Positions 8,500 through 16,884 of a stretch of 64,000 nucleotides of DNA are shown in pieces. The notes below the pieces were generated by a model. That model was not told the DNA's origin. It made no database searches and saw only the letters and a list, made by a program, of their open reading frames with translations. A program made the position numbers and the translations under genes. The stretch's first letter is position 1; every line of letters begins with the position of its first letter. The DNA is taken from the NCBI GenBank assembly GCA_963792815.1, contig CAWBXR010000012.1, positions 372,001 to 436,000 of the forward strand. Reading direction: 5' to 3'. This DNA comes from JARRPM01 sp963792815 (GTDB taxonomy: Bacteria; Pseudomonadota; Gammaproteobacteria; Pseudomonadales; Halieaceae).

Positions 8500-9753
8500 G
8501 TGCGCAAGAAAATCGAACATTACGACGTGGTAGTGCTTGGCGCTGGCGCCGCGGGATTGATGTGTGCACTCACCGCAGGCCAACGGCGCCGGCGGGTGCT
8601 GGTGCTGGAAAAAGCCAACAAGGTCGGCAAGAAAATCCTCATGTCCGGCGGAGGGCGCTGCAACTTTACCAATCTGTTCGTGGAGCCCGATAACTTCATC
8701 TGTGCCAATCCGCATTTCTGCAAATCCGCACTGAGTCGCTATACCCAGTGGGATTTCATCGCGTTGGTGGAGCGCTACGGCATCGAATACGAGGAGCGCA
8801 AACACGGGCAGTTATTTTGTGTGAACTCTGCCAAGGACATTCTGCAGATGTTATTGCGGGAATGTGAGCTGGCCGGGGTGGAAATCAGAACCCGCTGTGA
8901 CATTACATCGGTAGCCGGGAATGTGACCGGGCCCGCTACTGCCGAGGAAACGAACGTAGATGCTTCTCCCGCCTACCGACTCGAACTGACTCACTCGGAT
9001 GCAACTCGGGCTGTAAATTGCTCTTCCCTGGTCGTCGCCACCGGCGCACTGTCGATTCCAACGCTGGGCGGTAGCGGCCAGGGTTATGACATTGCCAGCC
9101 AGTTTGGCCTCAAGCTCACGCCACGCCAGGCGGGGCTAGTACCTTTCATGTTCAGCGATGCCACCAGGGCACTTTGTGAAGGCCTCGCCGGAGTGTCGCT
9201 GGAAGTCACAGCGAGCTGCGGGCGACACAGCTTCACCGAAAACATTCTGTTCACCCACCGCGGCGTCAGCGGCCCCGTCATCCTGCAGATTTCCAACTAC
9301 TGGCAACCAGGAGATCCTGTACTGATCGATCTGCTGCCCGGCCTGGACGCCGCCGCCTGGCTGATCGACTGCAAGGCGCAGCAGGGCAAGGCCAGGCTGA
9401 GCTCCGTGTTGCACAAGAAGCTGCCCAAGGCACTGGTCGCTGAGTTGCAGCCGTTGTGGTGGCCCGCCTTGGCGGACGCCGCCCTGGGTGCTTTCAGCGA
9501 CCGGCAATTGGCGGAGATCGGCAGACGGATAAACAACTGGCAGCTCAAACCCTCGGCAACCGAGGGCTACCGCACCGCGGAAGTTACCCTCGGCGGCATC
9601 GACACGGACGAGATCAGCTCCAAAACGATGCAGGTACGAAGCCATCCCGGGCTGTTCTTCGTGGGGGAAGTGCTGGATGTCACCGGCCACCTTGGAGGCT
9701 TCAATTTTCAGTGGGCCTGGTCATCGGGCTACAGCGCGGGCCTGCACGCATAG
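8500..9753 (+). CDS. BaiN/RdsA-like NAD(P)/FAD-dependent oxidoreductase (HI0933 family)
   Basis: The 417-residue flavoprotein begins with the dinucleotide-binding motif VVLGAGAAGLMCA. It contains the family signature KKILMSGGGRCNFTN and ends with GHLGGFNFQWAWSSG, which closes over the FAD. The HI0933/YhiN family are soluble two-domain flavoproteins. The member BaiN was proposed to reduce bile-acid intermediates, but the role in most bacteria is unknown. Translation starts at GTG. An insertion around residues 145-155 (TGPATAEETNVDAS) is a surface loop. It follows ychJ closely. Confidence 0.85.
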   Translation: MRKKIEHYDVVVLGAGAAGLMCALTAGQRRRRVLVLEKANKVGKKILMSGGGRCNFTNLFVEPDNFICANPHFCKSALSRYTQWDFIALVERYGIEYEERKHGQLFCVNSAKDILQMLLRECELAGVEIRTRCDITSVAGNVTGPATAEETNVDASPAYRLELTHSDATRAVNCSSLVVATGALSIPTLGGSGQGYDIASQFGLKLTPRQAGLVPFMFSDATRALCEGLAGVSLEVTASCGRHSFTENILFTHRGVSGPVILQISNYWQPGDPVLIDLLPGLDAAAWLIDCKAQQGKARLSSVLHKKLPKALVAELQPLWWPALADAALGAFSDRQLAEIGRRINNWQLKPSATEGYRTAEVTLGGIDTDEISSKTMQVRSHPGLFFVGEVLDVTGHLGGFNFQWAWSSGYSAGLHA

Positions 9754-9812
9754 GCTGCCACGCACTGCCCGCCAGAGCGGTTACCCACTCGCCGCGGAGG
9801 ACATCACATGGC

Positions 9813-10268
9813 ATGCTAAAACCCGATAGGACAAAAATAGAGGCCTTTAAGTCACCTGAGCCTCCTGGCAGGTGGCTAAAAACGTACCATGCCGTCGAAA
9901 GCGAACTTTGGGTAATGATCTTCAAGAAGGAATCTGGAGTTCCTGGCGTGGCCTGGAACGAAGTCGTGATTGAGACGGTAACCAAATCCAATCGCCACAC
10001 AATCGCCTATGGTTTAACGACTGCGAAAAAATCGGAAACCAGGCATGGGAGATTTGCAAAATTCGTGGACATGCTGGTCCGCGAAGAGAAGCCTGACTCT
10101 GGCTTTTTCATAGCATCGCAGGTGCTGCCTGATAGTCCGCGTTACAGCGAGCTTAATGTATCGAGCTTGGCGAAACTACCCCACCAGCTCTCTATACATA
10201 TCGCTAACAATAGATCTGCCCCTATAATTGCTGCTCGCACTCAGCGGCCCCTTGAAAAATCCCATTGA
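9813..10268 (+). pseudogene. YdeI/OmpD-associated family protein with internal deletion
   Basis: The 151-residue product starts like the YdeI family (KSPEPPGRWLKTYHAVESEL, then WVMIFKKESGVPGVAWNEVV). It jumps directly to what is normally the family's C-terminal region (TKSNRHTIAYGLTTAKKSET, then FAKFVDMLVREEKPDSGF). The central part, including the usual GWIDG and TPR motifs, is missing in frame, about 80-100 residues relative to family members as I recall them. After the conserved end there is an unrelated-looking tail of about 50 residues. GGAGG at 9796-9800 supports the start. Base composition is lower in GC than upstream. I interpret it as a deletion remnant. Confidence 0.6.
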
Positions 10269-10455
10269 CCATTAAGGCCTAACAGTCACTAGCCATAGCC
10301 CTACCCTGTAATATCACTGGCGAAAAACCTGATGGCAAATCTGGTTGTGGTGATCCAGCAAAGATATACTGTTCGTTGACCCTCATTGCTCTGGTAAAAG
10401 ATGAGAATCGAAGCATGGGTACTCCAGTTAGCCGATACCAATTAGAGGAATAGAC

Positions 10456-11115
10456 ATGGGTAAAACAATCACAGATCAGTGTTTGGAGAACAACCAGAGT
10501 TATTCAGACGGAAAGTCCGTACATGACTCATCGCACCCCGGAAAGCAACCGATTCAGCCGGCGCAACGCCTGGCTGTTGTAGCATGCATGGATGCGCGCA
10601 TTGATGTCGAAGACCTGCTGGGCCTGCAAACAGGCGATGCGCACATCATCCGAAATGCAGGAGGAGTGGTTACCGAAGATACGCTTCGTTGCCTGATAAT
10701 CTCCCATCACCTGTTAAACACCAATGAGATCGTACTGATACATCATACTCGCTGTGGCATGCTGGCCTTTACGGACGATCTTTTGAAAGCTGGCCTGGAG
10801 GGAGATGAGGCGGCGGAAAAAATACTCGGCCAGGCGACTGGCCGCGACTTTATGAGCTGCAAGTCTTCGTCAGCGACGCCATCGGCGTTTCATGCATTTC
10901 GCGGTCAGATTGAACCGCTGGATTCACCCCCCGACGAAAACAATACGGCACGCCTGGAATGGGATGTGAGACGCGGCATGTCCGCCATACTGAATCATCC
11001 ATGGCTACCTACCAGCGGCCCTGACGCGATAACCGTAAGAGGGTTTGTTTACGATGTCGATACCGGCAAGCTGGATGAAGTAAGTTACCCCGGCGACATG
11101 GGATCCATTGGCTGA
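10456..11115 (+). CDS. Beta-class carbonic anhydrase
   Basis: The 219-residue protein has the beta carbonic anhydrase core. CMDARID supplies the first zinc Cys and the Asp-Arg dyad. RNAGG is the conserved turn, and HHTRCGM supplies the zinc His and second Cys. It interconverts CO2 and bicarbonate. An N-terminal 35-residue polar extension and an insertion around 115-150 (rich in Ser/Ala) separate it from the short Rv1284-like type it most resembles. The start is supported by AGAGGAA upstream of the ATG. It stands alone in a lower-GC segment. Confidence 0.85.
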   Translation: MGKTITDQCLENNQSYSDGKSVHDSSHPGKQPIQPAQRLAVVACMDARIDVEDLLGLQTGDAHIIRNAGGVVTEDTLRCLIISHHLLNTNEIVLIHHTRCGMLAFTDDLLKAGLEGDEAAEKILGQATGRDFMSCKSSSATPSAFHAFRGQIEPLDSPPDENNTARLEWDVRRGMSAILNHPWLPTSGPDAITVRGFVYDVDTGKLDEVSYPGDMGSIG

Positions 11116-11323
11116 AACCGACACGTGAAACCTGAAGGTCACTGTTTGAGTCCGCCGAAGTACCCGGAACTTAACTGCGTGGAAACGAGACTTCTAATGA
11201 TCTTGATGAGATGTCGCTGTTCAGATACCGACTACTCATTCTGAGTTGCGCTTCCGACGCATTTTCGCCTGATGGCAAACAGCGGTAGATCCTGTTGCAG
11301 ATCTGACAACCGGGAGAGAGCCA

Positions 11324-11702
11324 ATGACCGAGTATGAACTGGTGGATGCCATCGCGTCTTACCAACTCTGCGGGAGTGGCCTTTTTTACGATTTGGCTAT
11401 CGATCCTGAGTGCTTACGCGTTCACTGCGTATGCAGTAGGAAGAGTCCTCACTGCCTTTCAGCTCGTCTGGCTTAACACCCTGTACTCATTTTCATCATC
11501 AACACTGATTTTTGCACTACACGGCTCTTTCAGGTCATCGGTTTTCTATGCCGAACAAGTACGAGAGCTAAACCCCGCTTCACCGCCTACAATCAATTAT
11601 GATTTGATAGTTGCCATCACGGTTGTCGCAGTTTTCGGGACATTTGCCACGCTCAAATTTATGTCGGACATCAGGCACCAAAAAACAGAATCGCCGCTAT
11701 GA
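11324..11702 (+). CDS. Small membrane protein, frameshifted near its N-terminus
   Basis: The frame starting at 11324 (MTEYELVDAIASY, preceded by GGGAGAGAG) runs into a shift at about 11362-11363. There one extra C moves it out of the frame that encodes NSAGVAFFTIWLSILSAYAF and the rest. Removing that base restores a protein of about 125 residues with two to three transmembrane helices and a polar C-terminal tail. A start at 11334 in the downstream frame is possible but gives a poor N-terminus. I recall similar small proteins in marine gammaproteobacteria, all uncharacterised. A sequencing indel is the simplest explanation. Confidence 0.6.
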
Positions 11703-11726
11703 GGTGCGATTGCTGCCTGTCGCACC
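11703..11726. terminator. Inverted repeat between convergent genes
   Basis: GGTGCGA and TCGCACC form a perfect 7-bp stem with a 10-base loop between the small membrane protein gene and the glutamine synthetase gene. No T-run follows on either strand. Confidence 0.25.
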
Positions 11727-11735
11727 GGCGGTGCC

Positions 11736-13112
11736 CTAGACGTTCAGCATCAGGTGCTCACGCTCCCATGGGCTGATCTCACGGTGGAACAGGCGCACTT
11801 CCTCGCGCTTCACTTCGGCGTAGACACTGCAGAAGTCCACTCCCAGTACCCGGTGCACCGCTTGCGCCTCCTCAAACAGGGTCAGGGCCTCATCGAGCGT
11901 AGTGGGAATAGCGTACTCCTCCCCTTCCACCTCCCCCGCGGCCGCTGCGCCCGGCAGGCTCTTTTCCATCAGGCCAAGGTAGCCGCAGGCAAGGCTTACT
12001 GCGATGGCCAGGTAGGGATTGCAGTCAACGCCTACTACCCGGTTTTCCAGCCTGCGATCCGCGGCGCCGGAGTTGGGCACTCGCAGGCCGGTGGCCCGGT
12101 TGTCGTAACCCCAGGCAAAATTGGTTGGGGCGCTGGAGTTGGTGCTTATCTGAAAACGCCGGAAACTGTTCACGTAGGGAGCCATCAGCGGCAGGGACAG
12201 TGGGAGGTATTTCTGGCTACCGGCAATGAAATGCATGAAGGCGTCGCTGGGCTCGCCCCGTGCATCACTGAAGATGTTGTCCCCGGTGCGCAGGTCCAGC
12301 ACGCTCTGGTGAATATGCATGGCCGATCCGGGCTGGTCACGCATCGGTTTCGCCATAAAGGTGGCGAACATGCCGTGGTTCAGCGCCGCCTCGCGGATAA
12401 TGCGCTTGAAGTAAAACACCTGGTCAGCCAGCAGTACCGGGTCACCGTGGGTCAGGTTGATCTCCACCTGGCCCGCCCCGTCCTCCTGGATCACCGTGTC
12501 GATGGTGAGCCCCGCGTCCTGGGCATAGCGGTAGATGGTATCGATCACCGGCCCGTATTCATCCACTGCCGACATCGAATAGGACTGGTTGGCCGTGCCG
12601 CGGCGCCCGGTGCGCCCCACCGGCGGCTGGATCGGTTCATTGGGATCCAGGTTGGGGGTTGTCAGGTAGAATTCGATTTCCGGGGCCACCACAGGGCGCC
12701 AGCCCTGCTGGGCATACAACTCGATCACATGCTTCAACACATTGCGCGGCGCAATGCTAACCGGACTGCCGTCGCGATTGTACAGGTCGTGAATCACCTG
12801 CAGTGTCGGTTCCTTGGCCCAGGGCACGGCTTTCGCCGTTGCCATGTCGGCCTTGAGCACCACGTCTCCCTCAGCCCATTGGTTGACAATATCCATCTCG
12901 ACATCCCTGCCGGTAATCGTCTGGTAGAAGATGGATATGGGGAGATAGGTTTCGTGGCCCGGGTCGAACTTGCCCAGGGGCATGGCCTTGCCGCGAGACA
13001 TCCCCGCCAGGTCCGGCACAATACACTCCACCTCGTCCACATCGCGATCGGCGCGGTAGGTCTTGAATGCTGGTGGCAACTCTTCCAGCCACTGTGGCTC
13101 ACGGTCTTGCAC
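11736..13112 (-). CDS. puuA: Glutamine synthetase family, gamma-glutamylputrescine synthetase-like
   Basis: The 458-residue protein has the glutamine synthetase catalytic domain: PVVAPEIEFYLT with metal-binding glutamates, QEDGAGQVEINL, AMHIHQS and NRATGLRVPNSGAADRRLENR. Its N-terminal domain begins with VECIVPDLAGMSRGKAMPLGKF, the substitution pattern of the PuuA/GlnA4 group rather than housekeeping GlnA. Members ligate glutamate to putrescine or other amines for polyamine catabolism. Translation starts at GTG with GGAG seven bases upstream. No other puu gene is in the window, so the amine substrate is an inference. Confidence 0.8.
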   Translation of the reverse strand: MQDREPQWLEELPPAFKTYRADRDVDEVECIVPDLAGMSRGKAMPLGKFDPGHETYLPISIFYQTITGRDVEMDIVNQWAEGDVVLKADMATAKAVPWAKEPTLQVIHDLYNRDGSPVSIAPRNVLKHVIELYAQQGWRPVVAPEIEFYLTTPNLDPNEPIQPPVGRTGRRGTANQSYSMSAVDEYGPVIDTIYRYAQDAGLTIDTVIQEDGAGQVEINLTHGDPVLLADQVFYFKRIIREAALNHGMFATFMAKPMRDQPGSAMHIHQSVLDLRTGDNIFSDARGEPSDAFMHFIAGSQKYLPLSLPLMAPYVNSFRRFQISTNSSAPTNFAWGYDNRATGLRVPNSGAADRRLENRVVGVDCNPYLAIAVSLACGYLGLMEKSLPGAAAAGEVEGEEYAIPTTLDEALTLFEEAQAVHRVLGVDFCSVYAEVKREEVRLFHREISPWEREHLMLNV

Positions 13113-13345
13113 GATATTTCTCCAATGCGGGGCTTGGTTCGGCGGGAACTGTGGTCATATAGTAGCCCGATTGGCGCGGTTTCCGGTACGCAAACCGTAG
13201 CAGAAAGTAAGGCATATACCCTGCCGGCCCGGCAAGACACCGCCAGGCCTGCCGTGTCACCCTTGCGTTGCAAGCTGAATTTCAGGCCGGATAACTGGTA
13301 TGATCTGCGCCGAAGCTGCCCACCCACAACCTGCCCTGTTCCCCC

Positions 13346-14977
13346 ATGCTGCGACTCAACGAAATCAAATTACCACTGGACCACAGTGATGATGACCTGG
13401 CAGCCGCCATTGCCGCCAGGCTGGGCCTTGAGCAACGCGAGGTCGCCGCGTACGAGGTTTTCAGGCGCAGCTTCGACGCCCGCAGGAAATCCGCCATCCA
13501 GTTGAGCTACCAGGTGGATGTGACACTGGCTCCCGAGCGGGAGCAGGCGCTGCTGGCGGCACAACCGGCACTGGCCGGAATCGGTCCCAGCCCGGATACC
13601 AGTTACCATTTCGTCGCCCGGGCCGACGCCGACTTCCCCCGGGCCCAGCAGCAGCGGCCACTGGTCATCGGGTTCGGTCCCTGTGGCATCCTGGCCGCCC
13701 TGCTACTGGCGCAGATGGGCCTGCGGCCCATCGTGCTGGAACGGGGCCGGGACGTGCGCCAGCGCACCAAAGACACCTGGGGCTTGTGGCGGCAGCGCCA
13801 GCTCAAACCCGAGTCCAATGTGCAGTTTGGCGAAGGCGGTGCCGGCACTTTCTCGGACGGAAAGTTGTACAGCCAGGTCAAGGACCGGCGCCACCTGGGT
13901 CGCAAGGTCCTCACCGAGTTTGTCAAAGCCGGCGCCCCCGCCGAGATTCTCTCCGAAGCCAAACCGCATATCGGCACCTTCAAGTTGGTAAAGATGGTGG
14001 AGAACATGCGCGCACAAATCATCCAGCTCGGAGGTGAAATTCGGTTCGAGCAGAAGGTTACAGGCCTTGAGCTCCGGGACGAGGCCGGCGTCAGCCAGGT
14101 GACCGGGGTAGGCCTTGCCAGTGGTGAGACTATACCCGGCCGCCATGTCGTGCTGGCCGTGGGGCACAGCGCCCGGGACACGTTCCAGATGCTGTTCGAC
14201 GAGGGCGTTTATATTGAACCCAAGCCATTTTCGATCGGCTTCCGGATAGAGCACCCCCAGTCGGTTATCGACAGGGCCCGTTTTGGCGAACAGGCCGGGC
14301 ACCCGGTACTCGGGGCCGCCGACTACAAGCTGGTACACCACTGCGAGAACGGGCGCAGCGTTTACAGTTTCTGCATGTGTCCCGGCGGTACGGTTGTTGC
14401 GGCCACCTCCGAGGAAGGTCGGGTGGTGACCAATGGCATGTCCCAGTATTCGCGCAACGAGCGCAATGCCAATGCCGCAATCGTGGTGGGCATCACCCCG
14501 GAGCAGGACTACCCGGAACACCCGCTGGCGGGTATCGAATTGCAGCGGCAGCTGGAGACCCTGGCTTTCGAACTGGGGGGGCGCAATTACAATGCCCCGG
14601 CCCAGCTTGTGGGTGACTTCCTCGCCGGCAGGCCCTCTATCGGACTGGCGGGCGTGATCCCCTCCTACCAACCGGGTGTCAGCCCCGGCGACCTGGCGCT
14701 TGCCCTGCCGAAATTTGCAGTCGAGGCGATCAAAGAGGCTATTCCGGCTTTCGACAGGCAGATCAAGGGCTTTGCCATGAGCGATGCGGTGCTCACGGGG
14801 ATTGAAACACGCACTTCATCGCCGATCTGCATCCGCCGGGGAGGCGATTACCAGAGCATCAATACCCGGGGCCTCTACCCCGCCGGTGAAGGCGCCGGTT
14901 ATGCCGGGGGAATCCTGTCGGCGGGCATCGACGGCATCAAGGTGGCCGAAGCGCTGGCGCAGGACATCCTGGGCTAG
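13346..14977 (+). CDS. FAD-dependent protein, COG2509 type
   Basis: The 543-residue protein has a small N-terminal domain (residues 1-95, RLNEIKLPLDHSDDDL). A Rossmann FAD domain follows with PLVIGFGPCGILAALLLAQM and an adjacent VLERGRDV. The motifs VQFGEGGAGTFSDGKLYSQV and EGAGYAGGILSAGIDG are characteristic of COG2509 flavoproteins. These are soluble and widespread, with no established substrate. Length agrees with the family (about 535-550). The stop lies three bases before the next start, so it is co-transcribed with the pseudouridine synthase. Confidence 0.85.
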   Translation: MLRLNEIKLPLDHSDDDLAAAIAARLGLEQREVAAYEVFRRSFDARRKSAIQLSYQVDVTLAPEREQALLAAQPALAGIGPSPDTSYHFVARADADFPRAQQQRPLVIGFGPCGILAALLLAQMGLRPIVLERGRDVRQRTKDTWGLWRQRQLKPESNVQFGEGGAGTFSDGKLYSQVKDRRHLGRKVLTEFVKAGAPAEILSEAKPHIGTFKLVKMVENMRAQIIQLGGEIRFEQKVTGLELRDEAGVSQVTGVGLASGETIPGRHVVLAVGHSARDTFQMLFDEGVYIEPKPFSIGFRIEHPQSVIDRARFGEQAGHPVLGAADYKLVHHCENGRSVYSFCMCPGGTVVAATSEEGRVVTNGMSQYSRNERNANAAIVVGITPEQDYPEHPLAGIELQRQLETLAFELGGRNYNAPAQLVGDFLAGRPSIGLAGVIPSYQPGVSPGDLALALPKFAVEAIKEAIPAFDRQIKGFAMSDAVLTGIETRTSSPICIRRGGDYQSINTRGLYPAGEGAGYAGGILSAGIDGIKVAEALAQDILG

Positions 14978-14980
14978 CCC

Positions 14981-15937
14981 ATGGGTTCGAACCGCAAACG
15001 GCTGGATCGATACCTGCGGCAAGACGGCGGTGTCAACTCCGCGGATATCCGGCCTCTGATTGCCCAGGGACGGGTGCTGGTCGATGGCGCCCCCGCCACC
15101 GGCATAAGCCAGGTCATCGACAATTTTTCCCGGATACAACTGGATCAGCGGATATTACAGGCGCGCAGCGCGGTGTATATCATGCTGCACAAACCAGCGG
15201 GGGTTGTCAGCGCCACCGAGGACCCCAGGCACCGGACTGTTATCGACCTGCTGCAAAGAAAGGACCGGGACCAGCTGCACATCGCAGGACGGCTGGATTA
15301 CAGCTCCACCGGCCTGTTGCTGCTGACCAATGACGGCACCTGGTCACGGCGTCTGAGCTCGCCGGAAAACAATATTCGCAAACTCTACCGGGTGACTCTG
15401 GAAAACCCGGTCACCGAGGACTATGTGCCGGCATTTGCCGAGGGCATGTATTTCCCCTACGAGGGCATCACCACCCGCCCGGCCCAATTGCGGATTATCG
15501 ACGACTGCACTGTGGAGGTTGTATTGACAGAGGGCAGGTACCACCAGATCAAGCGCATGTTCGGACGCTTCAGAAATCGCGTGGTCAAGCTGCACCGTGT
15601 CGCGGTCGGTCAGCTGGTGCTGGATCCGGCGCTCGCGCCGGGGCACTACCGGGAACTGACCGGCCCGGAGTGCCGGGACATCAACCGTTCATGCCAGGAC
15701 CTGAGCTGGTTTCAGAATTCAGCAGCTCCCGCTGGCGGTCACATCACACACTTCGGTAGCGCCGGCGGTGAGGGTCACCGGGTATACCTGCCCCTCCGGC
15801 TGGGGGATCACCAGGTCGTCAAAATTGACCGAGTCGTCCTCAGCGGTATTGCAGGCAAAAGCCAGGGTGTAGTCACCCGCCGGCAGGAAGCCGAACACAT
15901 ATTCCCAGTTGGCTGTGAGTGCATTCTGGACCAGTGA
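14981..15937 (+). CDS. rsuA: RsuA-like 16S rRNA pseudouridine synthase with read-through tail
   Basis: An S4 RNA-binding domain (RLDRYLRQDGGVNSADIR) precedes the RsuA/RluB-family catalytic domain. AGRLDYSSTGLLLLTNDG contains the catalytic Asp, and EGRYHQIKRMF follows. Conserved sequence ends at about residue 230 (PGHYRELTGPE), where relatives terminate. Here the frame runs about 85 residues further, antisense across the 3' part of the DUF4382 lipoprotein gene. A TGA at 15702-15704 in the next frame suggests that an indel may have destroyed the natural stop. RsuA modifies U516; RluE-like specificity cannot be excluded. Confidence 0.75.
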   Translation: MGSNRKRLDRYLRQDGGVNSADIRPLIAQGRVLVDGAPATGISQVIDNFSRIQLDQRILQARSAVYIMLHKPAGVVSATEDPRHRTVIDLLQRKDRDQLHIAGRLDYSSTGLLLLTNDGTWSRRLSSPENNIRKLYRVTLENPVTEDYVPAFAEGMYFPYEGITTRPAQLRIIDDCTVEVVLTEGRYHQIKRMFGRFRNRVVKLHRVAVGQLVLDPALAPGHYRELTGPECRDINRSCQDLSWFQNSAAPAGGHITHFGSAGGEGHRVYLPLRLGDHQVVKIDRVVLSGIAGKSQGVVTRRQEAEHIFPVGCECILDQ

Positions 15938-16732
15938 GGCCACCGCAAACGGCGCCACCACATCAGAGGGGACGGTGCTGCTGCTGCCGCTGGTATAGAC
16001 ATCCCCCAGGCGACTGGCCGAGGCCGGGCGCCCTTCATAGATATAGAGCCTGTTCCCCTCGGTCGGGTCGGTTTTTTCGGCGCAGGGCGATACGGCGTCG
16101 AACAGGCTGCTGTCCACTCGCCCGGAGAGACTCGCTGCGGTGGCATTGTTTTCCACGCGAATACCCTCAGCGCTCATCAGGTAGCGTTCGCCCGGCAGGT
16201 CCTCCTGCAGGGACTGGGCCAGGCTGAACTCAACCGTGTAAGCCTGCTCGCCGCGGGCAAGGGTCGGTCCCGCCAGGGTGAGAACACCACCAGACACCGT
16301 CAGCTCCCTGAGCGTATCGTCGGCCTGCTGCACATAGGAGCGGTTGACATCGCCGCCGAGAACCCCGATCTGCAGCTGGCTGTAGGTGCCGGACTCTAGC
16401 TCGAGGTCGGTAATAACCACCAGCTGATTGCGGCCCCGGTACTGCAACAGGTTTACCTGGAAGGTGTCGACTGCGGTGAGGCCCAGGGCGGGAATGGTGA
16501 AAGTGTCGACCGTCACGTCCTCTACGCCAGTGCGCCGAAACGTGATGCTGTCGACTTCAATCACTACCTGCTTGAGATCTTCGGGCAACGCATCGGAAAA
16601 CCCGAGGCTCAGAGTGGTTGTGCCCCGACTGTCTTCGTTGTTGCAGTCGAAACCACAGCTGCAGCCCCCCAGAAAAACACTGCCTGCCAGAAGCAACACC
16701 GAGCCTGCCCGAAGCGGAAAAATTCTTCGCAT
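15719..16732 (-). CDS. DUF4382 domain lipoprotein
   Basis: This 337-residue protein begins MRRIFPLRAGSVLLLAGSVF followed by LGGC, a lipobox with Cys at about 23. It is immediately followed by two more cysteines (SCGFDC). The next 150 residues match DUF4382: TTLSLGFSDALPEDLKQVVIEV, YRGRNQLVVITDLELESGTYSQLQ. The C-terminal half resembles a beta-rich carboxypeptidase-regulatory-like repeat (EYVFGFLPAGDYTLAFAC). It is presumably anchored in the outer membrane; function unknown. The start at 16732 is chosen because upstream codons only add a basic, non-signal extension. Its 3' end is overlapped antisense by the rsuA-like frame. Confidence 0.8.
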   Translation of the reverse strand: MRRIFPLRAGSVLLLAGSVFLGGCSCGFDCNNEDSRGTTTLSLGFSDALPEDLKQVVIEVDSITFRRTGVEDVTVDTFTIPALGLTAVDTFQVNLLQYRGRNQLVVITDLELESGTYSQLQIGVLGGDVNRSYVQQADDTLRELTVSGGVLTLAGPTLARGEQAYTVEFSLAQSLQEDLPGERYLMSAEGIRVENNATAASLSGRVDSSLFDAVSPCAEKTDPTEGNRLYIYEGRPASASRLGDVYTSGSSSTVPSDVVAPFAVASLVQNALTANWEYVFGFLPAGDYTLAFACNTAEDDSVNFDDLVIPQPEGQVYPVTLTAGATEVCDVTASGSC

Positions 16733-16859
16733 GTCCAACCTGTTTTTTTGTCTGTTCGCACGGGATCCGCGAGCGCGAAACGCCCTCGAGCGGGAATAGT
16801 AGCACGGTTTTTGCGACCAACGACTGATGGCAAAGGCGGCGGAAACCGGGGTCATAGCG

Positions 16860-16877
16860 GGCGCGCGCAAGCGCGCC
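16860..16877 (-). terminator. GC-rich hairpin after prpE
   Basis: GGCGCGC and GCGCGCC form a perfect 7-bp stem around a four-base loop, starting 8 bases after the prpE stop on the minus strand. No T-tract follows, so it may be a weak or Rho-assisted terminator. Confidence 0.35.
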
Positions 16878-16884
16878 AATCCGC

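Noticed and set aside
10269..10300. Integron attC core (GCCTAAC) after the YdeI remnant
   Set aside because: No matching GTTAGGC partner and no attC fold were found, and no integrase is present.
11754..13505. Long plus-strand frame of 583 codons opposite the glutamine synthetase gene
   Set aside because: It mirrors codon bias of the real minus-strand gene (PuuA-like) and has no recognisable protein content.
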